Notes: generated by a model from the sequence alone, not told the origin. Positions 8,917 through 18,600 are shown, counted from the first letter of the stretch. The stretch: DNA of 64,000 bases from Botrimarina colliarenosi (GCF_007859955.1 NZ_SJPR01000001.1:1803590-1867589), one strand, 5' to 3'. Made by a program: numbers and translations.

Positions 8917-9120
8917 TCACTTGTCGTCTTCTTCCTTCTTGGTCTTCTTTTTCTTCTTGAGCTGCAGCTTACGGACCCGCACCTTCGGCAGGCCGAACGG
9001 CGAGCTCTCTTCGCCCCACTTCTCCATCTCACGGAGTCGCGTGATCCGCTCGACGCGGGTGAGAACGCTACGGCTGGCGGTAACGCCGGCCTTCACTTTG
9101 AGAGATTTGTCGATCGCCAT
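8917..9120 (-). CDS. PVC-superphylum small basic protein
   Basis: A 67-residue, highly basic protein. It begins MAIDKSLKVKAG, contains VLTRVERITRLREME and FGLPKVRVRKLQ, and ends in a lysine-rich run followed by EEDD. This is the pattern of the small basic protein conserved in Planctomycetes, Verrucomicrobia and Chlamydiae and used as a PVC signature. It is thought to be ribosome-associated or to bind nucleic acid, but the exact role is not settled. The ATG at 9120 is the only sensible start. Its presence supports the placement of the window among Planctomycetes. Confidence 0.85.
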   Translation of the reverse strand: MAIDKSLKVKAGVTASRSVLTRVERITRLREMEKWGEESSPFGLPKVRVRKLQLKKKKKTKKEEDDK

Positions 9121-9294
9121 GGCGTCACGCCGGGGAGAGGGGGCTAGCTGTGTCGCCGGGGCGGTCTCCTGGTGAGCCGCTTGGCGAGCCCCACAATTTA
9201 GGCGCTGGGGCCGGCCGGCACAACCCGCTTCTTTTCGGCAGAAACCGGGGCGGGGCTTTCACCGGAGGGCCAAATTGCCCCCCTCCGCGCCGAT

Positions 9295-10182
9295 TCAACC
9301 CGGCGGCTCGGCGTACTCGCTCCGCAGCCTCTTGAGCCGCTTGACGAGGGTCTCCATGCTCCGCGGGCGGCCTTCCGGCTCGGGGGCGAGGCAGTCGCGA
9401 ATAACCGCCTCGATCTCGGGGTGAATGTTCTGGATGAAGCCCGCTAGCGCGGGAATCGCGATCTGACCGTGCGACATCGCCGCTTGGCCGTCCGCCCCGC
9501 GAGGCCAGGGAAGCTCGAAGGCGAACATCTCGAACATCGACGCCCCGTAGGCGAAGATGTCGACCCGTTGGTCCGTCGATTTCCGCCGCGCAATCTCCGG
9601 CGCCATGTAGTTGGGGGTCCCGGTGCGGTTGCCGGGCTGCATGTATTCTTTCTCGGCCGGAACCGTGAGGCCGAAATCGATCAGCTTGAGAGACGACGCG
9701 TCCTTCGCACAGACAAAGTTTCGGGGACAGACGTCGCGGTGGATAAAGCCCGCTTTGTGCACCACGTCGAGCGCCTCGGCCGCTTGGCGCATGAGGGTCA
9801 GCCGGTTGCCGTCGAGGCGCTTGTCGCGTCCGATGATCAACGAGTTGAGCCCCGGCCCGTCGAGGAACTCCATGACGATGAACTGTTCCCCCTTGGTCGT
9901 CATGCCATGGCGGAACGTTTTGACGATCGTCGGGTGGTCGAAGCGGGCGGCGATCTCCCCTTCGCTCGGTTTTTTCAGGCCACGGAACCGCGCCTCGAGT
10001 TGCTCCGTCTTAACCTTATCGAGCACCTTGAGGCCGACGATCTCGCCCGTCTCGCGGTCGCGGGCCATGTGAAAGTCGGACATCGTGCCCGAAACCGCCT
10101 CACGGAGGATCTCGTAGCGGCTGGTGACATCCACCTTGCCGCCATCGAGAATCGATCGAAAGAACGAGCCGAGTCCGGGCAT
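9295..10182 (-). CDS. Serine/threonine protein kinase
   Basis: A 295-residue Hanks-type kinase starting at ATG 10182 (MPGLGSFFRSIL). The 110 residues upstream in the same frame are low-complexity and overlap the divergent gene. Motifs in order: ATP-binding lysine in IVGLKVLDK, HRDVCPRNF catalytic loop with Asp and Asn, IDFG for DFG, and APE in NYMAPEIARR. All key residues are present, so the kinase should be active. There is no transmembrane segment or sensor domain, so it is probably soluble. It is divergent from a TIGR03790 gene, with 79 bp between the annotated starts, and may share regulation. Confidence 0.9.
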   Translation of the reverse strand: MPGLGSFFRSILDGGKVDVTSRYEILREAVSGTMSDFHMARDRETGEIVGLKVLDKVKTEQLEARFRGLKKPSEGEIAARFDHPTIVKTFRHGMTTKGEQFIVMEFLDGPGLNSLIIGRDKRLDGNRLTLMRQAAEALDVVHKAGFIHRDVCPRNFVCAKDASSLKLIDFGLTVPAEKEYMQPGNRTGTPNYMAPEIARRKSTDQRVDIFAYGASMFEMFAFELPWPRGADGQAAMSHGQIAIPALAGFIQNIHPEIEAVIRDCLAPEPEGRPRSMETLVKRLKRLRSEYAEPPG

Positions 10183-10261
10183 CGACGCAGGCCGCTGGTT
10201 GGATGGAGTGAAGACAATCGCCGCCCGACGGCCCCGCCGGACCGTACCACTATAGCTGCGA

Positions 10262-12283
10262 ATGCCGATTCCAACCTGCAAACCGAAAGGCGCCTCTCGG
10301 ATGGGCCCTCCCCCCGCCTCGATCCAATGCCCCAACGCGGGCCAATGCCCCAACGCGGGCCGACCCAGCCCCGGACGCCCTAGCGCTGGCGGCGGCCGCG
10401 CCGGCCGCCCTGTCGCTCGATCCTTGGTCGCCCTGCTGCTAGCGACCCTCGGCGCCACGGCCGCTTGGGCCGGCGGGGGGCCGGAGAACGTCCTGCTGGT
10501 GGTCAACGCCAACAGCGCCGGCTCGAAGGAGGTTGCGAACCACTACGTCCGCCTGCGCAACCTGCCGGCGTCGAACGTCCTCGCCCTCGATTACACCGGC
10601 AGCCGCGAGTCAATCTCGGGCTGGTCGTTCCGCGAAGAGATTCTCGGCCCGCTCCTCAAGGCAATCGAAGAGCGCAAGCTCGGGATGCAGATCGACGTCA
10701 TCGCCTACTCGACCGACCTGCCCTGGCGGATCACCCTGCAGGAAGACTACCCGGAAGACGTCAAACTTCCGTCGCAGCTGAGACCCTACGCCTCGATCAA
10801 CGGGGCGACCTACCTCTACGGCTTTGTGCTGGCGAAGAGCCCCGGCTTGGTGAGCTTCGACTCGAATTGGTACTTCGCGACGCCGCCCGGACAACCCCGA
10901 TCGCTCAACCTGCGGCAATGCAAAACGCTCGGGAATCTTCCTTCCCGCGAGTTCCGCAGCCGCTACGCCTGGAACGACAAGGGCGGGCGGGCCCCGAACC
11001 TCGAATCGGGGCGGCGCTACCTGCTCTCGACCGTGCTCGGCGTCACCACGGGGCGCGGCAACACCGTGGAAGAAGTCATCGCTTCGCTCGAGCGGGCCGT
11101 CGAAGCCGAGGCGTCGCCCCCCGACGGCGTCTTCTATTACTTGAAGAACAACGATGTTCGCTCGACGACCCGGCACGGCTGCTTCGATGAAGCAGTCGCC
11201 GCGTTGAAGCGTCTCGGCGCGCAGGCCAAGGTGCAGACCGGCACGCTGCCCGACGGGGCCCAGGACGTGGCTAGCCTCACCCTCGGCAGGGCGGACCTGC
11301 CGCTCGACAAGGCCGCCATGACGATCCAACCCGGCGCCATCTGCGAGCACCTCACCAGCGCCGGCGGGGTTCTCTTCGACATCGATTTCCAGACACCAAT
11401 CAGCGCGCTGATCCGCGCCGGCGCCACGGCTTCGAGCGGCGCGGTCCATGAGCCCTACGCGATCCAGGCCAAGTTCCCCACGGCCGCCCTGCAGCTGCAC
11501 TACCGCCGCGGGTGCTCGCTCGTCGAGGCGTTTTATCAGTCGGTCGCGTCGCCGTACCAGCTGCTGATCCTGGGCGACCCGCTCTGCCAGCCCTGGGCGA
11601 AGCGTCCCACCCTCGACATCGAAGGGTGGCCGGAGCAACCGGACGACGACCTGCTGAAGCCGGGCGTGACGAGCACCTTTGGCTTTGCCGAGTTGGGACT
11701 CACGCCGCCAGCGCCGGTGGGCACGCCCCCTGCCGAAGCTCCTTCCGAAGCCCCGGTTAGTACCGATCCGGAGGCGGGCGACGTCGCGCTGCGGATCAAG
11801 CCCCGGATCACGCCCAACGGCGCCGCGGGCGTCGCCTTCTGGGAACTGTTCGTCGACGGGCGGCTGAGGATGCGGCTCCCTTCGGGAACGGAGGCTTCGT
11901 TCACGAGCGAACAACTCGGCCCCGGTTGGCACGACTTGCGCTGCGTCGCGGGCAACCCCGACGCGATCGGCGCCCACCGCCAGCAGCTGGGCGAGATCGA
12001 GCTGCCGCTCGCGGAGAGCGACGACGACGACGCGCCCTCGGTGGTCCTCAAGATCGACGCCGCGACGACCCCGCTGGACGGCAAGGTCGCCGTTTCGGCC
12101 AAGTCACGCGGCGCCGAGCGGATCGTCATCCGACACAATCACCGCGAGGTGGGGGCGATCGACGGGGCGACGGGCGGCGCGCTGATCCCGGCTGAGATGC
12201 TGGGGCGCGGGCCGGTCCGGCTCCAGGCGATCGCCGAGCCAAGCGGCGCGGCGTCGTCGATCGTGTGGACCCGGGTTGAGTAG
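10262..12283 (+). CDS. TIGR03790 family exported protein
   Basis: A 673-residue protein. After a signal segment (SLVALLLATLGATAAWA) comes the typical TIGR03790 opening NVLLVVNANSAGSKEVANHY, with DVIAYSTDLPWRI and ILGDPLCQPW further on. The C-terminal 160 residues look like beta-sandwich modules. The function of TIGR03790 is unknown; it occurs mainly in Planctomycetes, Acidobacteria and relatives. The start is uncertain. ATG 10262 gives an odd 50-residue Pro/Gly-rich leader containing a duplicated PNAGQCPNAG segment; ATG 10301 and TTG 10424 are alternatives that place the signal peptide nearer the start. Confidence 0.8.
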   Translation: MPIPTCKPKGASRMGPPPASIQCPNAGQCPNAGRPSPGRPSAGGGRAGRPVARSLVALLLATLGATAAWAGGGPENVLLVVNANSAGSKEVANHYVRLRNLPASNVLALDYTGSRESISGWSFREEILGPLLKAIEERKLGMQIDVIAYSTDLPWRITLQEDYPEDVKLPSQLRPYASINGATYLYGFVLAKSPGLVSFDSNWYFATPPGQPRSLNLRQCKTLGNLPSREFRSRYAWNDKGGRAPNLESGRRYLLSTVLGVTTGRGNTVEEVIASLERAVEAEASPPDGVFYYLKNNDVRSTTRHGCFDEAVAALKRLGAQAKVQTGTLPDGAQDVASLTLGRADLPLDKAAMTIQPGAICEHLTSAGGVLFDIDFQTPISALIRAGATASSGAVHEPYAIQAKFPTAALQLHYRRGCSLVEAFYQSVASPYQLLILGDPLCQPWAKRPTLDIEGWPEQPDDDLLKPGVTSTFGFAELGLTPPAPVGTPPAEAPSEAPVSTDPEAGDVALRIKPRITPNGAAGVAFWELFVDGRLRMRLPSGTEASFTSEQLGPGWHDLRCVAGNPDAIGAHRQQLGEIELPLAESDDDDAPSVVLKIDAATTPLDGKVAVSAKSRGAERIVIRHNHREVGAIDGATGGALIPAEMLGRGPVRLQAIAEPSGAASSIVWTRVE

Positions 12284-12385
12284 GCGCCGCCTGCGTAATC
12301 CCCCCAGCCCTCCCGATCGGCGCCCCGTGTTCGGTCGGTCGACGAAAGTCCCTAACTGGTAGGCGTTTGCGGCTTGGCTCCTTCG

Positions 12386-12413
12386 TTGACAGCCCCCCCG
12401 GGCCCGGTACCAT
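12386..12413 (+). promoter_or_regulatory. Candidate sigma-70 promoter upstream of the TPR protein gene
   Basis: TTGACA at 12386-12391, a 16-bp G/C-only spacer and TACCAT at 12408-12413. It would give a leader of about 155 nt that includes the hairpin at 12430-12451. Pattern only. Confidence 0.45.
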
Positions 12414-12429
12414 GAACGGTTTCCCGGGT

Positions 12430-12451
12430 GTTCCGTGGCTTGCCACGGAAC
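12430..12451. repeat. Perfect hairpin in the leader of the TPR gene
   Basis: A 9-bp perfect stem, GTTCCGTGG with CCACGGAAC, loop CTTG. No T-run follows, so it is not a terminator. It may be a leader structure or a short relative of the palindromic repeats in this window. The remainder of 12284-12576 shows only this, the promoter candidate and G/C-rich sequence. Confidence 0.6.
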
Positions 12452-12576
12452 GCGCCGACACGTCGCCGCGTCTCAGTAGGCCCGGCGTTGTGCTGGACTC
12501 GTCACGGAACTAGCCGGCGCCCGCCGCGCGTGTCCCGTTCGCTCCCCCGCAGGAACCCCCAGGCAGGGTCTCCCCC

Positions 12577-15500
12577 ATGCAGCGTTATCGCGTCAATCTC
12601 CCGGTCCTCATCGGGATCGTCGTCGGCTCTATCGCCCTCATCGGCGGGTCGTACGGCCTCTACAAGTTCCAGAAATCCCGGAACGCCAGTCGGCTGCTGG
12701 ACCGCGCCGAGGTGGCGCTCGCCGACGGGGACCTGCATAAAAGCACCGACCTGCTGGGCAGCTATCTGATGATCCGCCCCGGGGACGAGGAGGTGATGTC
12801 CAAGCTCTCCCTCCAACTCGCCGACATCGCCGAGGACCCCAAGGCGGTGCCTAGCGACTTCTGGAAAGCGGCCGGCTTCATGGAAGCCACGGTCCGTGAG
12901 TTTCCTGAGCGCGACGACCTGCGGCGCCGTCTGGTGGAGCTCTATCGCTCTAAGCGACAGCTGAAGCCCGCCCTGGACCACGTCTCGCAGCTGCTCAATC
13001 GCACGCCAAACGATCCCGAACTCGAGGCGATGCGCTCGGAGTGCTACTTCGCAGCCGCCGACGCCAAAGCGGTTCCCCACGCGTTGAAACTGGTCGGCTA
13101 CGACCAGACGACCGAAGAGTTCGATGAGTCGAAGGCCATCACGCCGCACAACGCGAGCGTCTACAGCCGCTTGGCGTACAACCTCAAGACAGAAAAGCTG
13201 GAAGACGAGCTGGCCCAAGCGGTCATCGACCGGATGATCGAGGTGAACCCGGAGAGTGGGGAGGCTTACCTCGCGAAGGGGCAGTGGCTGGAGTTGCAGG
13301 AGAAGCGCGACGAAGCCATCGAAGCGATCCGCAAGGCGTTGGAACTCGCCCCCGAAGAGCCGAGCATCGTGATCGCCAACGCGCGCCTGGCGATGCGGGA
13401 CAAGGAATTCGACCAAGCGAAGTCGCTGATCGAAGCGTCGATCGAGGATCACCCCACGGAGATTGGCCTCTACCAGACGCTCTCCGAAATCGAGATCGGC
13501 AGCGGGGATTACGCGGCCGCCCTCGCGGCTTGTGACAGGGGCATCGCGGCGGCGCCAATCACGCAGTCGCAGGGTCTGCTGGTCCAGAAGGCGCGCCTGC
13601 AGTTGCAGCAGAACGCCCTCGACGACGCCCGCGAATCGATCGCCGTGATGCGGGAAGGCGAGATGATCCACTCCGCCTACCCCGACTACTTCGAGGCCCG
13701 CCTGATGATGGAGGACCAGAAGTGGCTTGAGGCGGCGACCGTCTTCGAGAAATACCAGCAGTACTTTGCCGGCAATCCGTCGATGGCGCTCGAGCTCAAC
13801 GTGATGCTCGGGCTCTGCCGTGAGAAACTCGGCCAAGACGAGCTCGCGCTCGAGGCGTTCAACCAAGCCCTCTTATCCGACCGGGGCAACGTGATGGCCG
13901 ACCAGGGCCGGCTCCGCACGATGCAGAAGATCGGCCGCGTCGGCAATTCGAACGAGGGCGTCTCGATCTACGCCGCCCTCGCTGAAGAGCTTGCCAAGCC
14001 CGAGTCGAAGCAAAACTGGAAGGCGTTCGACAAGGTGTGCGAGGAGTACATCGACCGGATGAAGCTCGGCAAGGGCATGCTGCTGGTGCTGAAGGGCGAG
14101 GTCCAAATGCGCCGCGGCAACTACGACGAAGCCCGCAAGCTCTTGGTGCAAGCCTACAAGGAAGAGCCGGACAATCTCGGGGTGCGTCGCGCGGCGGTGA
14201 AGCTCTTCGCCGCGGACCCCGAACAGGGCCCCGCGAAGGCCCTCGGCCTGCTCGACGGAGTCGTCAAGAAGTTCGGCGACTTGCCGATCCTCCGACTCGA
14301 GCGCGCCGACCTGCTGTCGGTCATCAATGACGAGAACCTCACCGAGCAGCTCTTCGCGCTCACCGAGGGGACCGAGGACTGGGAGACCCCTCAGAAGATC
14401 CAGCTCTGGAAAGGCCTCGCCGACAAGTTCGGCCGGCTCCGCGACGAGGAGTCCCGCGCCGAGTGCCTCCGCAAGGTGGTCGAGCTCTCACCGGGCGACC
14501 TGCCCACGCTGCTCGAGACATTCTCGGTGGCGCTCGCGTCGAACGACGTGGCCGGCGCCAAGGAGGCCCAGGACGCCGTTCTCGAAGTCGTCGGCTCCAA
14601 AGAAGACCCGACCTGGCTCTACATGGAAGCGAACCGACTGCTCGCCAATTGGCGCGCCGCCGGCGGCAAGGGCGACGGCGCGAAAGAGGCGGTCGAACTG
14701 GTCAACCAAGCCATCTCGCAACGCAGCGAGTGGCATGAGCTCTACAACTTGAAGGCCGACATCGCGGCGGCTCAAGGCGACTACAAGAGCGCCCTGGATA
14801 GCTACGACCGGGCGGCCAAGCTGGGCCGGCAAGACGGGCGATCCCTGTTCCAGTACATCAAGATCTTGCGTGCTCGCGGCCGCGCCGCCGACGCGCTGGA
14901 ACAGATGGAGAAGATCAACCGCGAGAGCCGCGTCCGACTGCTCGGCGCGGACTACGCCGAGTCGCTGCTGCAAGTGGGCCGCGAGGCGGAGGCGGTGGAG
15001 GCCGCCAAGCTGTTCGCCGCCGAGGCGCCCAACAACGCCAGCATCCAGCTCTGGTTCGGCCGTTTCCTGACGCAGGCGTCGACCCTCAGCCCCGAGAAGT
15101 CGGAGCGCCGCAAGGACCTCCTCACCGAGGCGGGAGCGGCCTTCCTCAAGACAACCGAGTTGGCGCCCACCTCGGGCGACGGCTGGATGGCGCTCGTCGG
15201 CTACTACGCCGCGACCGGCGACGGCGTCAAAGCCGACGACACCGTCCGCCGCGCGCACCTCGCGCTCACCGAAGACCAGAACCTGCTGCTGTTCGCCCGC
15301 TGCTACGAACTCGTCGGGCGGGCGATCGACGCCGAGGGGCTTTATCGCTTGGCGCTCGAGGGGGCGGAAGACGCCGACCGGGCGCGGGTTTCGCGGCTGC
15401 TGGCTCAGTTCTACTTAGGGCCCGCGTACCGGCGGGACGACGCGGTCGACAAGGCGACCCCCCTCGTCAACGGGATCCTGAAGGACGCCGCCGAGGAGAC

Positions 15501-16917
15501 CATCTCGCCGAATGACCAGAACGCGCAGTGGGCGCGGAGCACGGCCGCCCGCCTGCTAGCGCGGAGCGGCGCCTACCAAGACCTCCGCAACGCCGAGAAG
15601 TTGATCGCCTCGAACTCGGACGACGGCGCGCTGCCGGTCGACGACCGCCTGCTGATGGCCGAGATTTTGGCGCCCCGGCCCGAACCGGTGTCGCGATTGA
15701 AGGCGGCCAACCTCCTGGAAGAGGTCGGCAAGAACAGCCGGCTCTCGATGAAGTCGGAACTGGACCTCGCACGGCTCTACTTCGCGCTCGATCAGTGGCA
15801 GAAGTGCCGCGAGCAGATGCTCGACATCATTGGCCGTAACCCGGACAACCCCCAGGTGCGGTTGGCTTACCTCGAGATGCTGCTGCAACGCGGCGGGCAG
15901 AAAGAGATTGATCTAGCGGTGCGGCAGGTGCAGCGCCTGAACGAGATCGCCCCCAACGAGCTCGGGACGCGAGAGATGCTGGCGCGGGTCGCCTTCGAGA
16001 AGGGCAAGAAGCGTGAGGCCACCAAGGCCCTGCTCTCGATGCTCCCCTCCGACGCCAGCAAGATCACCGCCGAACAGCTGCCGCTCGTCAACCGCATCGC
16101 GATGCGGATGGTGCAGTTCGAGGACATCGAGACGGCGCGGAAGCTGTTCGAACTCTCTGCGAAGTTGGGAGGCGTCAACGACAAGTTCCGGTACGCCCAG
16201 TTTGTCGGCGAACGGATCGACGCCGAACAGGGCTTCAAGACACTGGAAGAACTGCGTGATGACATCCCGACCTCGCAGCTGGTGCAGGGAGGCCTCGCCA
16301 TCCTCCGAGCCCTCGAGGCCAAGGACGCCGAGATCCCCGCCGCTCGGTTCGAGCGGGTCAAGGGCTGGCTCGACCGCGGGCTCCGCGAGGACCCGGACCT
16401 GATCGCGCTGCGGCTCCAGCAGGCCGAGCTTTTTGACGTCCAACGGAAAGACGACGAGGCCGCCGACGCGTACCGCAAGCTGCTGGAGCGGAAGGACCTG
16501 AAGGGCGCCAGCCGGGCCGTGGTGCTCAACAACCTCGCCTATCTGTTAGCGCTCGGCCAGAGCGGCGGATCGGCGATCAGCGAAGCCGACGGCTACGTCG
16601 CCGAGGCCGTCGATCTGCTCGGTCCGGGGACCGAAATCCTCGACACCCGGGCCGTGATCGCCATCGCCGACAAGCGTTACAAAGACGCGATCGAGGACCT
16701 GAAACTCGCGGTGATCGACAACCCGACCGCGTCCAAGTACTTCCACTTGGCGACCGCCTACTCGATGGCGGGCGACGTGGAAGGGGCGAACGACGCCTGG
16801 CAGGAAGCTCTCGATCGGGGCCTCACCCGCGAGTCGGTCAGCCGCCTCGAAAAGGAGCAGTTCGACCGCACCCAGCAGCGGATCGAGACCGGCAAGCTCA
16901 CCAGCACCGCCGGTTGA
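12577..16917 (+). CDS. Large membrane-anchored TPR-repeat protein
   Basis: A 1446-residue protein. The N-terminus is short and cytosolic, followed by one transmembrane helix (LPVLIGIVVGSIALIGGSYGLY, about residues 10-30). The rest is almost entirely helical repeats of TPR type, with recurrent patterns such as AYLAKGQWLELQEKRDEAIE and YNLKADIAAAQGDYKSALDSY. It probably acts as a scaffold on the outer face of the cytoplasmic membrane. TPR giants of this kind accompany polysaccharide/PEP-CTERM export in some bacteria, but no exosortase or polysaccharide genes are nearby, so the role is open. It is preceded by a sigma-70-like promoter and a leader hairpin. Confidence 0.85.
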   Translation: MQRYRVNLPVLIGIVVGSIALIGGSYGLYKFQKSRNASRLLDRAEVALADGDLHKSTDLLGSYLMIRPGDEEVMSKLSLQLADIAEDPKAVPSDFWKAAGFMEATVREFPERDDLRRRLVELYRSKRQLKPALDHVSQLLNRTPNDPELEAMRSECYFAAADAKAVPHALKLVGYDQTTEEFDESKAITPHNASVYSRLAYNLKTEKLEDELAQAVIDRMIEVNPESGEAYLAKGQWLELQEKRDEAIEAIRKALELAPEEPSIVIANARLAMRDKEFDQAKSLIEASIEDHPTEIGLYQTLSEIEIGSGDYAAALAACDRGIAAAPITQSQGLLVQKARLQLQQNALDDARESIAVMREGEMIHSAYPDYFEARLMMEDQKWLEAATVFEKYQQYFAGNPSMALELNVMLGLCREKLGQDELALEAFNQALLSDRGNVMADQGRLRTMQKIGRVGNSNEGVSIYAALAEELAKPESKQNWKAFDKVCEEYIDRMKLGKGMLLVLKGEVQMRRGNYDEARKLLVQAYKEEPDNLGVRRAAVKLFAADPEQGPAKALGLLDGVVKKFGDLPILRLERADLLSVINDENLTEQLFALTEGTEDWETPQKIQLWKGLADKFGRLRDEESRAECLRKVVELSPGDLPTLLETFSVALASNDVAGAKEAQDAVLEVVGSKEDPTWLYMEANRLLANWRAAGGKGDGAKEAVELVNQAISQRSEWHELYNLKADIAAAQGDYKSALDSYDRAAKLGRQDGRSLFQYIKILRARGRAADALEQMEKINRESRVRLLGADYAESLLQVGREAEAVEAAKLFAAEAPNNASIQLWFGRFLTQASTLSPEKSERRKDLLTEAGAAFLKTTELAPTSGDGWMALVGYYAATGDGVKADDTVRRAHLALTEDQNLLLFARCYELVGRAIDAEGLYRLALEGAEDADRARVSRLLAQFYLGPAYRRDDAVDKATPLVNGILKDAAEETISPNDQNAQWARSTAARLLARSGAYQDLRNAEKLIASNSDDGALPVDDRLLMAEILAPRPEPVSRLKAANLLEEVGKNSRLSMKSELDLARLYFALDQWQKCREQMLDIIGRNPDNPQVRLAYLEMLLQRGGQKEIDLAVRQVQRLNEIAPNELGTREMLARVAFEKGKKREATKALLSMLPSDASKITAEQLPLVNRIAMRMVQFEDIETARKLFELSAKLGGVNDKFRYAQFVGERIDAEQGFKTLEELRDDIPTSQLVQGGLAILRALEAKDAEIPAARFERVKGWLDRGLREDPDLIALRLQQAELFDVQRKDDEAADAYRKLLERKDLKGASRAVVLNNLAYLLALGQSGGSAISEADGYVAEAVDLLGPGTEILDTRAVIAIADKRYKDAIEDLKLAVIDNPTASKYFHLATAYSMAGDVEGANDAWQEALDRGLTRESVSRLEKEQFDRTQQRIETGKLTSTAG

Positions 16918-17041
16918 GCCCCTCCGCGGGACGGCGATTTGTTGGAAGCGGCCCCGCCGTTTATCCTAAAGGCTTGCCATCGGGCCGGACGGACCGGCCC
17001 CAACGCGATGGCTCGAAGTGGAAAAGCGGCAGCAGGATTTC

Positions 17042-17680
17042 ATGATGCGGCGACCCCTGTCCCGATTTGCCCGGACTTTGACGGCCCTCGCGGCGGCTTG
17101 CCCGGGCGTTGCGCTGGCGGTTTCGACCGACGGCCCCGCGACGGTAGCCGACGCGATCCAACCGTTGTCAGCCGAGACCGCCGAAGCCCCCGCGCCGAAG
17201 CGATTCGATCCCGGCGCGATGCCCGAGGCGGAAGGCCCCGGCACGCCGTTGGGCTACCGCTACGCCGAGCTGTCGTCGGCCGAATCCGGCGCGCTCCGCC
17301 GCCAATTCAAGCTGCCGCTCGACGCGTTGTCGGGCGCCAAGTCGCCCCGCGACCTAGCGAAGCGCGCGGTCGTCGCGCCGCTCCCCGACCCCAATCGCCC
17401 GCTGCTAGCGGTCGCCCCGACTGGGGCCTCGAGTTCGGACCCGTTCGCTGACGCCAAGCTCACCTCCTTCCGCGACGACCCGCTGAAGGCGTTGGGCGAA
17501 ATGCTCGGCGCGGTTGAGGGCGAAGGCGTCGCGGCCGCCGAGACCGCTTCGGACGACCCGTTCGGCGGCGACGCCCTCGCGACTCCGGCCGCCGCGCCGG
17601 CGGCGACGCCCGCGGCAGAGGTCGATGAGGCGTCGGACGATCCGTTCGGCTCCGACGACGATCCCTTCGGCGGATTCTAA
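17042..17680 (+). CDS. Exported hypothetical protein with Asp-Pro-Phe-Gly repeats
   Basis: About 212 residues. The start is ATG 17042 (or 17045), which places the basic-hydrophobic signal MMRRPLSRFARTLTALAAA at the N-terminus with probable cleavage after VALA. The mature part is acidic and disordered. It ends in repeated SDDPFGGD/DDPFG motifs interrupted by Ala/Pro-rich segments, which look like short linear binding motifs. I do not recognise a family. A 24-bp tandem repeat begins in the last codons and runs past the stop. It lies downstream of the TPR gene on the same strand and may be co-transcribed with it. Confidence 0.55.
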   Translation: MMRRPLSRFARTLTALAAACPGVALAVSTDGPATVADAIQPLSAETAEAPAPKRFDPGAMPEAEGPGTPLGYRYAELSSAESGALRRQFKLPLDALSGAKSPRDLAKRAVVAPLPDPNRPLLAVAPTGASSSDPFADAKLTSFRDDPLKALGEMLGAVEGEGVAAAETASDDPFGGDALATPAAAPAATPAAEVDEASDDPFGSDDDPFGGF

Positions 17681-17741
17681 CCGCGGCCCTTCGGCGGATT
17701 CTGACCGCGGCGTTTCAGTGGATTCTGAACAGGGTCTCTCA
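17667..17741. repeat. 24-bp minisatellite across a stop codon
   Basis: Three successive 24-bp units, two nearly identical (they begin CCCTTCGGCGGATTCT) and a third that is diverged. The first unit contains the stop of the 17042 gene. The unit length is a multiple of three, so the neighbouring frame reads an octapeptide repeat of the type PSADSDRG. Slippage could move the C-terminus of the protein. The remaining bases up to 17955 show no gene. Confidence 0.75.
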
Positions 17742-17955
17742 GGGGAGTCCACCGCAGGCCCCCCCCGGCGGACTTCTTCATCGCGAGGGTTGGATTACGC
17801 CGATTCTGCCGGCGCCGGGGCCTCCTCGACCCGATCGGGACGATCCGTCGGTCGCTGCCGAAATAGTCCCGACGGGCCTAGGATGCTATCCTCCCTCTAG
17901 GCCGGGCCGGCGTGGTCCGCTGTAAAAAACTGTGGACTGCGAACCGGGACGATCC

Positions 17956-18600
17956 ATGACAGCTGCCAGGCGGAATAGCGCGACGATGCGCGCCCTCGCG
18001 TGCGGACTCCTGCTTGCAGCCCTCACGGTGGGGTGCGACGACTCGCAGGAGGATAAGACGCCGCCCCCGCCGCCGCCGACGCCTGAGGAACGCTTCGCGA
18101 TGATCGTCGGCGCGTTGGAGGAGCAATTAGAGGATTCCTCCTTCGGCACGGCCGAAGCCATCGCCGACTACAACTCCCCTCCCGGAACGCCGATCACCGA
18201 CGCAACGGTCAAGGTCGAGCACGAGCTGACGCCCCCCGAAGGGGACGACGGCGTCTACCGCGCGCAGCTCTGCATCATCACGGATGCGACCGTCACGATC
18301 ACGCTGCCGACGCCGAGCCAAGAAGAGAAGGACGCCGCCAAAGACCAGCGGGCCGACGCCAACCATAGCAACCCCGACATCGCGGGCATGCCGTCGATCG
18401 ACGCCCTCAAGGTCCCGTCGATCGAGGGCCTCAATGGCCGGGTAGGCTCCTCGTCGGTTCACGAGATCGACCCGGGCGTCACGCAAAGGTGCTTCGACCT
18501 GGAGTTCCGCGACAACCGCTGGGTGCTGCTCACCGAGCTCGACCGCGAGAACGAGCCCTTCAACGCGTTGGCGATTGAGTACGCGCTGAAGAAGCAGTGA
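17956..18600 (+). CDS. Predicted lipoprotein
   Basis: 214 residues from ATG 17956; MRALACG at 17986 is an alternative start. The signal LACGLLLAALTVGC has a lipobox cysteine followed by DDSQEDK and a run of prolines, so lipidation and envelope location are likely. The mature domain is small, begins with a helix (EERFAMIVGALEEQLE), and contains VKVEHELTPPEGDDGVYRAQL and CFDLEFRDNRWVLLTELD, suggesting a beta-rich NTF2- or cystatin-like fold. I know no specific family. No operon partner is obvious. Confidence 0.65.
   Translation: MTAARRNSATMRALACGLLLAALTVGCDDSQEDKTPPPPPPTPEERFAMIVGALEEQLEDSSFGTAEAIADYNSPPGTPITDATVKVEHELTPPEGDDGVYRAQLCIITDATVTITLPTPSQEEKDAAKDQRADANHSNPDIAGMPSIDALKVPSIEGLNGRVGSSSVHEIDPGVTQRCFDLEFRDNRWVLLTELDRENEPFNALAIEYALKKQ

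Noticed and set aside
17514..17900. Open frame with octapeptide repeats overlapping the exported protein gene
   Set aside because: It is a by-product of the 24-bp minisatellite being a multiple of three; the frame has no start context and is Arg/Ser-rich like other shadow frames.
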